DNA of 5,677 bases from CAYPXN01 sp964414715. Its GTDB lineage: Bacteria > UBA10199 > JADFYH01. How positions within the stretch are numbered: the stretch's first letter is position 1; each line of letters begins with the position of its first letter. The stretch covers positions 1 through 5,677 of the forward strand of contig CAYPXN010000116.1 in assembly GCA_964414715.1 (NCBI GenBank), written 5' to 3'. This document shows, piece after piece, positions 1 to 4,867 of the stretch. The notes beneath the pieces were generated by a model, which did not search any database, was not told the origin of the DNA, and saw nothing but the letters and a program-made list of their open reading frames with translations. A program made the position numbers and the translations under genes.

Positions 1-275
1 GCTTGATAGCTCATGAAAGGCATGTCGCAAACAAGGTGTGCTCGTTGAATACCACGAGCCACTGCGCGGGAGTGATAAATCATGTCTTCGACTGTTACTG
101 AAAGCGTGTCGCGTCTCCCTTGAAAAACCATGCCCAACGAATCGCCCACTAAAATAATGTCGACTCCCGCTTGATCAATAATTTTTGCAAAGGAAGCATC
201 ATAGGCAGTAAGAACGGCAATTTTTTCACCGTCTTTTTTCTTTCTTCGGATTTCGGGTAAAGTGACTTTTTTCAT
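1..275 (-). CDS. panB: 3-methyl-2-oxobutanoate hydroxymethyltransferase, N-terminal part
   Basis: First 91 codons of PanB; the gene runs off the left edge of the window. PanB is a cytosolic, Mg-dependent enzyme that transfers a hydroxymethyl group from 5,10-methylene-tetrahydrofolate to alpha-ketoisovalerate, giving ketopantoate, the first committed step to pantothenate and coenzyme A. The visible part has the family marks: LTAYDASFA (22-30), the VGDSLG metal and substrate motif with D45 and S46 (43-48), TLSVTVEDM (57-65) and DMPFMSY with the second metal-binding aspartate D84 (84-90). D45, S46 and D84 fall at the same numbers as in the E. coli enzyme. The ATG shares its A with the TAA stop of the upstream kinase gene (TAATG), and no Shine-Dalgarno-like sequence precedes it, so translation is probably coupled to the kinase. 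The family is usually about 260-280 residues, so roughly two thirds lies outside. Confidence 0.95.
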   Translation of the reverse strand, partial: MKKVTLPEIRRKKKDGEKIAVLTAYDASFAKIIDQAGVDIILVGDSLGMVFQGRRDTLSVTVEDMIYHSRAVARGIQRAHLVCDMPFMSYQ

Positions 276-922
276 TATTTACTACTGATTGAAATATAAT
301 GTTTATCGAGTTTATTTTTAGTCATGTGAACAATTTCTTTTAAAATGCCGCGATAATCTTCGGGGTTTTCGACAAAATCCATTTCGGAACAATTTACCAC
401 GAGGAGGGGAGTATCCGTATAGGTAAAGAAATAGCGATTGTAGGCTTGAGCAAGTTCTTCCAGATATTCTGTGTTGATATTTTTCTCGTGGGCAATTTTT
501 CTTTTCTTGATTCGATCTTTCAATACGTCTTTGGAAGCTTGCATGAAAATTACCAAATCGGGCTTGAGAATGCGAGCATCCAGTAAGTTGTAGAGAGAAT
601 CGTATAAGCTCATTTCATCTTCGGAAAGATTCAGTGATGCAAAAATTTTATCTTTTGCAAAAATATAATCAGAGACAACGCCTTGTTGAAAAAGCTCTTG
701 TTGTGCCATTTCCTTTTGTTGCTGATAGCGAGAGAGAAGAAAGAAAACCTGTGTTTGAAAGGCGTATTTGTTGCGATCTTTATAAAATTCGGGAAGGAAA
801 GGGTTGTTTTCAGCATCTTCAAGTATGAGTCGATGCTTGAATTCTTCCGCCAAAAGACGGGCAAGGGAGGTTTTGCCGACTCCGATGGGTCCTTCGATTG
901 CGATGTATTGGAGTTTATTCAT
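275..922 (-). CDS. Deoxynucleoside kinase family protein (dAK/dGK-like)
   Basis: 215-residue P-loop kinase of the deoxynucleoside kinase family, which phosphorylates deoxynucleosides to 5'-monophosphates in cytosolic salvage. Seen in the sequence: Walker A GPIGVGKTS (11-19); a segment QTQVFFLLSRYQQ (56-68) typical of substrate-pocket helices; SDYIFAKDKIFA (84-95), where SDY stands in place of the ERS/DRS-type motif of the better-known members; strand PDLVIFMQAS (121-130); a basic LID-like stretch DRIKKRKIAHE (136-146); and a C-terminal VNCSEMDFVENPEDY (176-190). Length is normal for the family. The ATG at 922 has GGAG 9 nt upstream. It overlaps panB by one nucleotide, so the two are very probably co-translated. 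From general knowledge, related kinases sit between folK and panB in some proteobacteria, but a role in vitamin synthesis is not established. The family is secure; substrate preference (dA, dG or other) cannot be read from the sequence. Confidence 0.88.
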   Translation of the reverse strand: MNKLQYIAIEGPIGVGKTSLARLLAEEFKHRLILEDAENNPFLPEFYKDRNKYAFQTQVFFLLSRYQQQKEMAQQELFQQGVVSDYIFAKDKIFASLNLSEDEMSLYDSLYNLLDARILKPDLVIFMQASKDVLKDRIKKRKIAHEKNINTEYLEELAQAYNRYFFTYTDTPLLVVNCSEMDFVENPEDYRGILKEIVHMTKNKLDKHYISISSK

Positions 923-927
923 GGTTT

Positions 928-986
928 CCGACTCCGTCTCTAAGCATTCCCTTGTCCACCCGCCGCATGCGGGTACCCGGACTCGG
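928..986 (-). repeat. GC-rich imperfect palindrome over the kinase gene's ribosome-binding site
   Basis: On the minus strand CCGAGTCCG (986-978) can pair with CGGAGTCGG (936-928) at 8 of 9 positions. The second arm contains the GGAG that is the likely Shine-Dalgarno of the kinase gene. Between the arms is a further hairpin, ACCCGC with GCGGGT (958-963 and 969-974, 5-nt loop). A shorter dyad, CCCCT with AGGGG, lies just upstream at 994-998 and 1008-1012. The stretch is distinctly richer in G and C than the flanking genes. It may be a small palindromic repeat or a translation-controlling leader; no U-tract follows, so it is not a classical terminator. No convincing promoter was recognised between here and rsmA. 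Confidence 0.5.
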
Positions 987-1039
987 TCATTCTCCCCTCT
1001 CTAGCATAGGGGCTTTGCTGGCGTAAAGTGGGAGTTTGA

Positions 1040-1196
1040 GCTGAACTGAAGTATATTCTTGTAATGAGGATCAGCGTGTTTGAGCGAAACTTTGCAACAT
1101 CCGAGTCGAGCGTCGGGAAGCCTTGGACCAGAGCGAGACGAGGATTGGGTATTTCGCGAGTTCTGATCCGAATGAAAGAATGTACTTCAGTTCAGC
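1040..1196. repeat. 157-bp imperfect palindrome with 21-nt inverted terminal arms
   Basis: The outer arms 1040-1060 and 1176-1196 are reverse complements at 20 of 21 positions; the exception (T1054 and G1182) is a G-U wobble in plus-strand RNA. Pairing continues inward with GGATCAG/CTGATCC (1068-1074 and 1163-1169), GCGAAA/TTTCGC (1084-1089 and 1152-1157) and ATCC/GGAT (1099-1102 and 1142-1145). The helix 1101-1111 with 1133-1143 has two tandem G-A/A-G mismatches separated by three Watson-Crick pairs. The apical part is about 1112-1132. The right arm contains the rsmA stop codon. No open reading frame in it looks like a gene, and no U-tract follows either arm. It could be a MITE-like or other palindromic element, or a structured non-coding RNA read from the plus strand. 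Confidence 0.75.
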
Positions 1197-2178
1197 CTTT
1201 AAAAAGAGATTGGGTGAGTTTTGCAAATTCTTCCAGGGAAAGTGTTTCAGCTCGGCGTTGGGGATTGATGTTGATAGATTGTAATAGTTTTTCGATTTCG
1301 TTTTTATCCCTTTTGAACTTTCCACTCAGACAATTGAGTAAAGTTTTTCGCCTTGTTTGAAATGCAGCTTGAATGACTTGTTGAAAGAAATCCAGATCAA
1401 CTTCAAACCTCATTGTTTTGAGGGGGATTACTTCCACCACGGCAGATTGAATTTTGGGACGTGGATCGAAGGCAGAGGGAGGAATAGGAAGGATGATTTT
1501 GCAATCTGCCAGCATTTGGGAAAACAAACTCAAGGATCCATAAGCCTTCGTGTTGGGCTTTGCGCAAATTCTTTCGGCCACTTCTTTTTGAAACATGAGG
1601 TAGAATCTGGAGAATAAATGTTTGTGGAGAAGGAGTTTCTCGAAGATGGGAACCGAAACATTATAAGGAAGATTCCCCGCTGCAAAAATAGGTTGAGGCT
1701 TATCTTTTAATATTTTTTCCAAATCACAAAAAAGAAAATCTCCAAAATGGATTTCTACCGGTGAGCGGGTGACCCGAGTGGGGGATATTGACTCCGCAAA
1801 CTCTAACGAGTTTTCTACGCGCCGAAGAGGCTTCGGCTTGTCTAAATTTCCGCCGGCAGCCCGTAATTCGGGCGATGCCGAAATTGGGGGTGAGGAGGGG
1901 CAGGACCCGCTCTCTGCATTGAGAACTGTTTCCAATAATTCCTTAAATTGAACATCTTTCTCAACCAAAATCAATTTTTCCACATGAGGAACAAGGTGTT
2001 GGCTGAGAGAAGCGGGTCCAGGGCCGATTTCGAGAATGGTTGAGGGGTGATGTTCCAGAATTTTTTGTGAAATCGTGTTGAGAATGGGTCCGTGTACCAA
2101 AAAATTTTGTCCGAAAGATTTCTTGGCGAGAATGGGAAAGCGTTTTGCAAGTTCTTTGGGATGGATGAAGTCTGCCAT
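1192..2178 (-). CDS. rsmA: 16S rRNA (adenine1518-N6/adenine1519-N6)-dimethyltransferase with an in-frame insertion
   Basis: RsmA (KsgA) uses S-adenosylmethionine to dimethylate two adjacent adenines in the 3' terminal helix of 16S rRNA, a late check in 30S assembly. The family marks are present: KKSFGQNFL (19-27), SAM-binding motif ILEIGPG (48-54), acidic LVEKD (71-75), FGDFL (145-149), catalytic GNLPY (168-172), MFQKEVAERI (195-204), PPSAFDPRPK (233-242) and FQTRRKTLLNCL (273-284). At 328 residues it is about 50 longer than usual. The surplus lies at about 89-139, between LLETVL and VEIHFGDF, and is GC-rich DNA carrying hairpins. No motif is interrupted, so the enzyme may well be active. The start codon overlaps the tsaD stop as TAATG with only a weak Shine-Dalgarno, which implies coupling. 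The TGA stop lies inside the right arm of the 1040-1196 palindrome. Confidence 0.95.
   Translation of the reverse strand: MADFIHPKELAKRFPILAKKSFGQNFLVHGPILNTISQKILEHHPSTILEIGPGPASLSQHLVPHVEKLILVEKDVQFKELLETVLNAESGSCPSSPPISASPELRAAGGNLDKPKPLRRVENSLEFAESISPTRVTRSPVEIHFGDFLFCDLEKILKDKPQPIFAAGNLPYNVSVPIFEKLLLHKHLFSRFYLMFQKEVAERICAKPNTKAYGSLSLFSQMLADCKIILPIPPSAFDPRPKIQSAVVEVIPLKTMRFEVDLDFFQQVIQAAFQTRRKTLLNCLSGKFKRDKNEIEKLLQSININPQRRAETLSLEEFAKLTQSLFKG
1763..1912 (-). repeat. 150-bp palindromic insertion inside rsmA (possible mobile repeat)
   Basis: Bounded by 8-bp inverted repeats GAGCGGGT (1763-1770) and ACCCGCTC (1905-1912). It is exactly 50 codons long, so it keeps the rsmA frame. By hand count it has 90 of 150 G+C (60%), clearly above the AT-rich rsmA sequence around it. 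Inside are three hairpins: AAACTC/GAGTTT (1798-1803, 1808-1813), GCCGAAG/CTTCGGC (1821-1827, 1831-1837), and a bulged one joining AATTT, CGGCA and GCCCG to their complements (1845-1885). The encoded peptide is rich in Ser, Pro, Arg and Glu and fits no known part of the RsmA fold. No target-site duplication was found. It resembles in style the Rickettsia palindromic elements known to sit in frame inside genes; no sequence relation to them is claimed. Confidence 0.7.
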
Positions 2179-3212
2179 TAGAGCAAATCCACTTTTTCAT
2201 AAGGAATGGCGTTGAGAGAAATATCGGATTGAATTCCTTGCTTCAAATATTCTTTTCCCACCCATGCAATCATGGAGGCATTGTCTGTGCAGAATTTGGG
2301 AGCGGGAATAAAAACTTCTGCCTTCATTTTTTGAGCCGTTGCTTCCAGTGTTTTTCGGATTTCTGAATTGCAGGCGACTCCTCCTGTAATCACCCAATGA
2401 GGACAATTAAATTCTTCATAGGCAGTCAGGATAAGTCTTTCAATAATTTGGACCACCGTTTTTTGAAAGGATGCGATCAAGTCGAGTGCTTCCTTGCAGT
2501 TTTCGATGGGAGTGCTTTTTACTTTTTCTTCGAGCTTGTGATCTCGGACATATTCCATCACCGCTGTTTTTAAGCCTGAGAAACTGGTGAAATATTTTCC
2601 ACGTTTTACTTTGGGAAGAGTGAATGGAACGGCCTTCGGATTTCCAAGTTTCGCAAGCTTGTCAAGGATGGGTCCACCAGGGTATCCCAAACCGAGAATT
2701 TTTGCGACCTTGTCATAAGCCTCGCCGGCAGCGTCATCGACGGTCATGCCTAAAAGTTTTCTTTTTCCAATTCCTTCCACCCAATAAAGATTGGTGTGTC
2801 CCCCTGAAATGACGAGACCTAAAAAGGGAAAAGGAGGCTTCTTTTGTTCCAAAAAAGCGCTCATTAAGTGGCCTTCCAGATGATTTACTCCAATCAGTGG
2901 AATGTTTTGTGAAAGAGCAAATCCTTTCGCAAAATTTAATCCTACCAGCAAAGAGCCTACAAGACCTGGAGTATAAGTGACCGCGATTCCATCCAATTTT
3001 CTTTTTTCTACGGGGAGCTGTTCGATTGTGTTTTTTACCAAAGTGGAAATGGAATTCAGGTGTTCGCGGGAGGCAATTTCAGGAACGATGCCGCCAAATT
3101 GAGAATGTATTTTTTCCTGAGAGGCAACACGGCTCGCTAAAATCAGGTCTGGATCTTCTAACACACAACAAGCAAGGTCATCACAGGAAGATTCAATGGC
3201 AAGAATACGCAT
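2178..3212 (-). CDS. tsaD: tRNA N6-adenosine threonylcarbamoyltransferase
   Basis: TsaD (Gcp/YgjD, Kae1 family) transfers the threonylcarbamoyl group from threonylcarbamoyl-AMP to A37 of tRNAs that read ANN codons, working with TsaB and TsaE in the cytosol. At 344 residues it has the usual length. Visible marks: ILAIESSCDD (3-12) of the ASKHA fold, GGIVPEIASREH (40-51), VTYTPGLVGSLLVG (78-91), the metal-binding HLEGH with H111 and H115, VISGGHT (134-140), DDAAGEAYDKVAK (159-171), GYPGGP (176-181), SFSGLKTA (210-217), ITGGVACN (275-282) and the metal aspartate in FCTDNASMIAW (307-317). The start at 3212 is supported by AAGGAA six nt upstream. The gene follows cpoB by 10 nt and its stop overlaps the rsmA start, so the three form one operon. 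The substrate-facing residues look intact. Confidence 0.97.
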   Translation of the reverse strand: MRILAIESSCDDLACCVLEDPDLILASRVASQEKIHSQFGGIVPEIASREHLNSISTLVKNTIEQLPVEKRKLDGIAVTYTPGLVGSLLVGLNFAKGFALSQNIPLIGVNHLEGHLMSAFLEQKKPPFPFLGLVISGGHTNLYWVEGIGKRKLLGMTVDDAAGEAYDKVAKILGLGYPGGPILDKLAKLGNPKAVPFTLPKVKRGKYFTSFSGLKTAVMEYVRDHKLEEKVKSTPIENCKEALDLIASFQKTVVQIIERLILTAYEEFNCPHWVITGGVACNSEIRKTLEATAQKMKAEVFIPAPKFCTDNASMIAWVGKEYLKQGIQSDISLNAIPYEKVDLL

Positions 3213-3218
3213 GAGTTG

Positions 3219-3224
3219 TTCCTT
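3219..3224 (-). promoter_or_regulatory. tsaD ribosome-binding site overlapping the cpoB stop codon
   Basis: AAGGAA on the minus strand, 6 nt before the tsaD ATG. Its first two bases are the last two bases of the cpoB TAA stop, so ribosomes ending on cpoB stop right at the tsaD start region, which favours coupled translation. Confidence 0.75.
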
Positions 3225-4227
3225 AATAAGTTCCTGAGTAAGGACGTGCAGGTTGTGTGGGTTGAGGATAATTCGTAACTCCCGAACTCGGGGGAGCGGG
3301 GCTGGGACTTATAGCCGGAGGCGCAGGATTCGTAGGGGTGTTACTAAATCGTGGATCCACAGGCATGCTGTAAGGAGCTTGGGGATTAGTGGTTTGTGGA
3401 GCTGCTGTGGGAGCTGGGCTTGCCGGAGCTACAGGGTTTGCTGCCAAGGCAGGAGAAGCGGTTGCAGGAGTAGCTGAAATTCTTTGAATTTCCTTTATTT
3501 TGGCAGAGGCCTGGGCCGCTTCTGCACTTCCAGGATAATCTCCCATTACTTTTTCAAGAAAAGGTTTTGCTTCGGCATACATTTTTAAATTGAAGAAAGA
3601 TAAACCTTGTTTGAGGAGTGCGTTTTTTGATTTGCTCGATCGGGGATATTTTTGGATGAGCACCTGATATTCTGCGATCGCTTTTTTGTAATTACCCAAG
3701 CCATAGTAAGATTCTGCAACCCAATATTGGGCATTGTCTGCAAGGGGACTTCGGGGATAGTGTTGTATAAATCCCTGAAAACCGGGAAGGGCTTTGTTCC
3801 AATCTTCACTGTTCACATAATCGAGCAACTTTTGAAATTCCTGGGTTTGACCCAAGTCGGCTCCCCCGACCTTGTCTGGGATTCCGGAGCTGACATTTTT
3901 ATCCTTAATATCTTTTAATAAATTGGTGAGAACATTCAGTTTGTCTTCCATGGCAGATAAACGCTGATCATACTCCCGAAGGGAGCGGTTTTGTTCTTCG
4001 TAAAAATGGCCACCACTTTCAGTGACTCCTTTGATGGAAGCAAACTCTTGTTGCATGCTGGTTAGCAAATTCATGGCTTCTGCCAACTTTTGATTGGAAT
4101 TCTGTACGCTCATTTTGAGAGCAGCTACATCTTGGCGTAGTTGATCTAGGGATTGAGCATGGAGAGGGGAAGAGAGAAGAGGGAAGAGGGAGGAGGCAAA
4201 AACAAAGAATAAAAATTTATTTTTCAT
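3223..4227 (-). CDS. cpoB: Cell division coordinator CpoB (YbgF), periplasmic TPR protein of Tol-Pal
   Basis: 334-residue periplasmic protein of the CpoB/YbgF family, which in E. coli links the Tol-Pal machine to peptidoglycan synthesis at the division site. In order: a Sec signal peptide (1-24, hydrophobic core FLFFVFASSLFPLL, likely cut after LHA); a predicted coiled coil (about 27-107) matching the trimerising N-terminal region of the family; and a TPR block (about 128-248) with FQGFIQHYPRSPLADNAQYWV and YQVLIQKYPRS as clear repeat signatures. A Pro/Ala/Ser-rich tail (about 252-334) follows, which E. coli CpoB (about 263 residues) lacks. The start is ATG 4227 because GGAAGGA sits 6 nt before it; the in-frame GTG at 4242 would put that ribosome site inside the gene. 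It follows pal, as is usual, but with a hairpin terminator between them, and precedes tsaD by 10 nt. Confidence 0.9.
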   Translation of the reverse strand: MKNKFLFFVFASSLFPLLSSPLHAQSLDQLRQDVAALKMSVQNSNQKLAEAMNLLTSMQQEFASIKGVTESGGHFYEEQNRSLREYDQRLSAMEDKLNVLTNLLKDIKDKNVSSGIPDKVGGADLGQTQEFQKLLDYVNSEDWNKALPGFQGFIQHYPRSPLADNAQYWVAESYYGLGNYKKAIAEYQVLIQKYPRSSKSKNALLKQGLSFFNLKMYAEAKPFLEKVMGDYPGSAEAAQASAKIKEIQRISATPATASPALAANPVAPASPAPTAAPQTTNPQAPYSMPVDPRFSNTPTNPAPPAISPSPAPPSSGVTNYPQPTQPARPYSGTY

Positions 4228-4233
4228 AAGGAT

Positions 4234-4240
4234 TCCTTCC
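4234..4240 (-). promoter_or_regulatory. cpoB ribosome-binding site
   Basis: GGAAGGA on the minus strand with 6 nt to ATG 4227. It decides the start of cpoB in favour of 4227 over the GTG at 4242, which overlaps it. It directly abuts the U-tract of the terminator upstream. Confidence 0.8.
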
Positions 4241-4283
4241 ACAAATAAAAAACCACAGAACGTAAGTATTTGTCCTGTGGTTT
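4241..4283 (-). terminator. Rho-independent terminator or attenuator between pal and cpoB
   Basis: On the minus strand AAACCACAGGAC (4283-4272) pairs with GTTCTGTGGTTT (4261-4250): 12 pairs including one G-U, a 10-nt loop, then TTTATTTGT. The wobble is a mismatch in the other strand's RNA and no U-tract follows on the plus side, so it acts on pal transcripts. It ends immediately before the cpoB ribosome site, leaving no room for a promoter between them. Partial read-through would give more pal than cpoB mRNA. Confidence 0.8.
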
Positions 4284-4309
4284 GAAAAAATCAAGGCTTT
4301 AGTCAGAAA

Positions 4310-4759
4310 CTATTTTCTGATCGGAAAGTCGTCTCGTCGGTTTTGAGCCCAAGCTTCCGGATTGTTCGCAGGGTTGACGGGTCTTTCTTCACCATAGCTC
4401 ACAGTAGAAATTCTGTTTGCATCGACGCCTAAGTTGACCAGGTAATCTTTTGCGGCTTTGGCACGTCTTTCACCCAGGGCCATATTGTATTCATTGGTTC
4501 CCCAGTTATCCGTATTTCCTTCAGCAACAATATTTACGTTGGGATTTGATTTCATCCATGAGGCATTTTGTTGCATGGTAGCCACTTGATCGGGACGAAT
4601 ATCATATTTGTCGAAGTCAAAGTGGATTGTTTTAACAGGGCTGTTGTAATCAACATTTACACCTGAAGAGTTAGGACCTTTTTTGGAAGAGCAGGCGCTG
4701 CTACTTAAAGCAAGAGCGACTACTGCAGTAGAAAGAACAAAAAATTTGCTACGAAACAT
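4310..4759 (-). CDS. pal: Peptidoglycan-associated lipoprotein Pal
   Basis: 149-residue outer-membrane lipoprotein of the Tol-Pal system; Pal anchors the outer membrane to peptidoglycan and gathers at constricting division sites. The N-terminus is a lipoprotein signal: basic MFRSK, hydrophobic core, then SSSAC with the likely lipidated C23. The lipobox is relaxed, with Ser rather than Leu at -3. A short linker leads to an OmpA-like peptidoglycan-binding domain (about 42-149): IHFDFDKYDIRPD (45-57), EGNTDNWGTNEYN (80-92), LGERRAKA (95-102), ISTVSYGEERPVNP (117-130) and AWAQNRRDDF (136-145). The usual EGHTDERGT motif reads EGNTDNWGT here, but the aspartate and the GERRA arginines expected to hold diaminopimelate are kept. 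The ATG at 4759 has GGAGG 4 nt upstream. Length is typical. No tol gene lies upstream; a divergent hydrolase does. Confidence 0.95.
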   Translation of the reverse strand: MFRSKFFVLSTAVVALALSSSACSSKKGPNSSGVNVDYNSPVKTIHFDFDKYDIRPDQVATMQQNASWMKSNPNVNIVAEGNTDNWGTNEYNMALGERRAKAAKDYLVNLGVDANRISTVSYGEERPVNPANNPEAWAQNRRDDFPIRK

Positions 4760-4867
4760 AAATCCTCCATGAATAGGCTTGCAATGCCAGCCTGGAAACA
4801 GTTTTACTAATGCCTAATTGTCTGCTCTTGACGCTTGAAGTCAAGAAATATTTCTTTGGGAGTCTTC
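4760..4867. promoter_or_regulatory. Divergent promoter region between pal and the amidohydrolase gene
   Basis: This 108-nt region must start transcription both ways. For pal, the best minus-strand promoter candidate is TTGACT (4844-4839) with GACAAT (4822-4817), 16 nt apart, giving a leader of roughly 50 nt; the -10 match is only moderate. A dyad CTTGAC-7 nt-GTCAAG (4827-4845) overlaps that -35 box and could be a regulator site. A weak 5-bp hairpin AGGCT/AGCCT (4775-4779, 4789-4793) lies in the pal leader. No convincing plus-strand promoter was found for the hydrolase. Confidence 0.4.
4858..4862 (+). promoter_or_regulatory. Ribosome-binding site of the amidohydrolase gene
   Basis: GGGAG with 5 nt to ATG 4868. 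It sets the start at 4868; an in-frame TTG at 4835 has no such site and would add 11 residues not expected for the family. Confidence 0.7.

Noticed and set aside
683..943. 86-codon plus-strand frame opposite the kinase gene
   Set aside because: Antisense to a clear kinase gene, with no supporting features.
1040..1196. Ordinary Rho-independent terminator for rsmA
   Set aside because: The loop region between the outer arms is over 100 nt and no U-tract follows on either strand.
1071..1325. 84-codon minus-strand frame spanning the rsmA end and palindrome
   Set aside because: Out-of-frame shadow of rsmA that reads on through the repeat by chance.
1064..1360. 98-codon plus-strand reading frame across the palindrome and rsmA 3' end
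   Set aside because: Lies half in the palindrome and half antisense to rsmA, has no good ribosome site and no recognisable domain.
1762..1918. Frameshift or pseudogene explanation for the odd rsmA segment
   Set aside because: The frame is open through the segment, and all motifs on both sides are in the same frame.
3253..3477. Arg/Ser-rich plus-strand frame opposite cpoB
   Set aside because: Arises from the complement of the Pro/Ala-rich cpoB tail; low-complexity artefact.
4228..4242. GTG start giving a 5-residue longer CpoB
   Set aside because: It overlaps the strong GGAAGGA site that serves ATG 4227, and the signal peptide begins properly at 4227.
4835..4867. TTG start giving an 11-residue longer amidohydrolase
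   Set aside because: No ribosome site before it, whereas ATG 4868 has GGGAG at good spacing, and the extension lacks family similarity.
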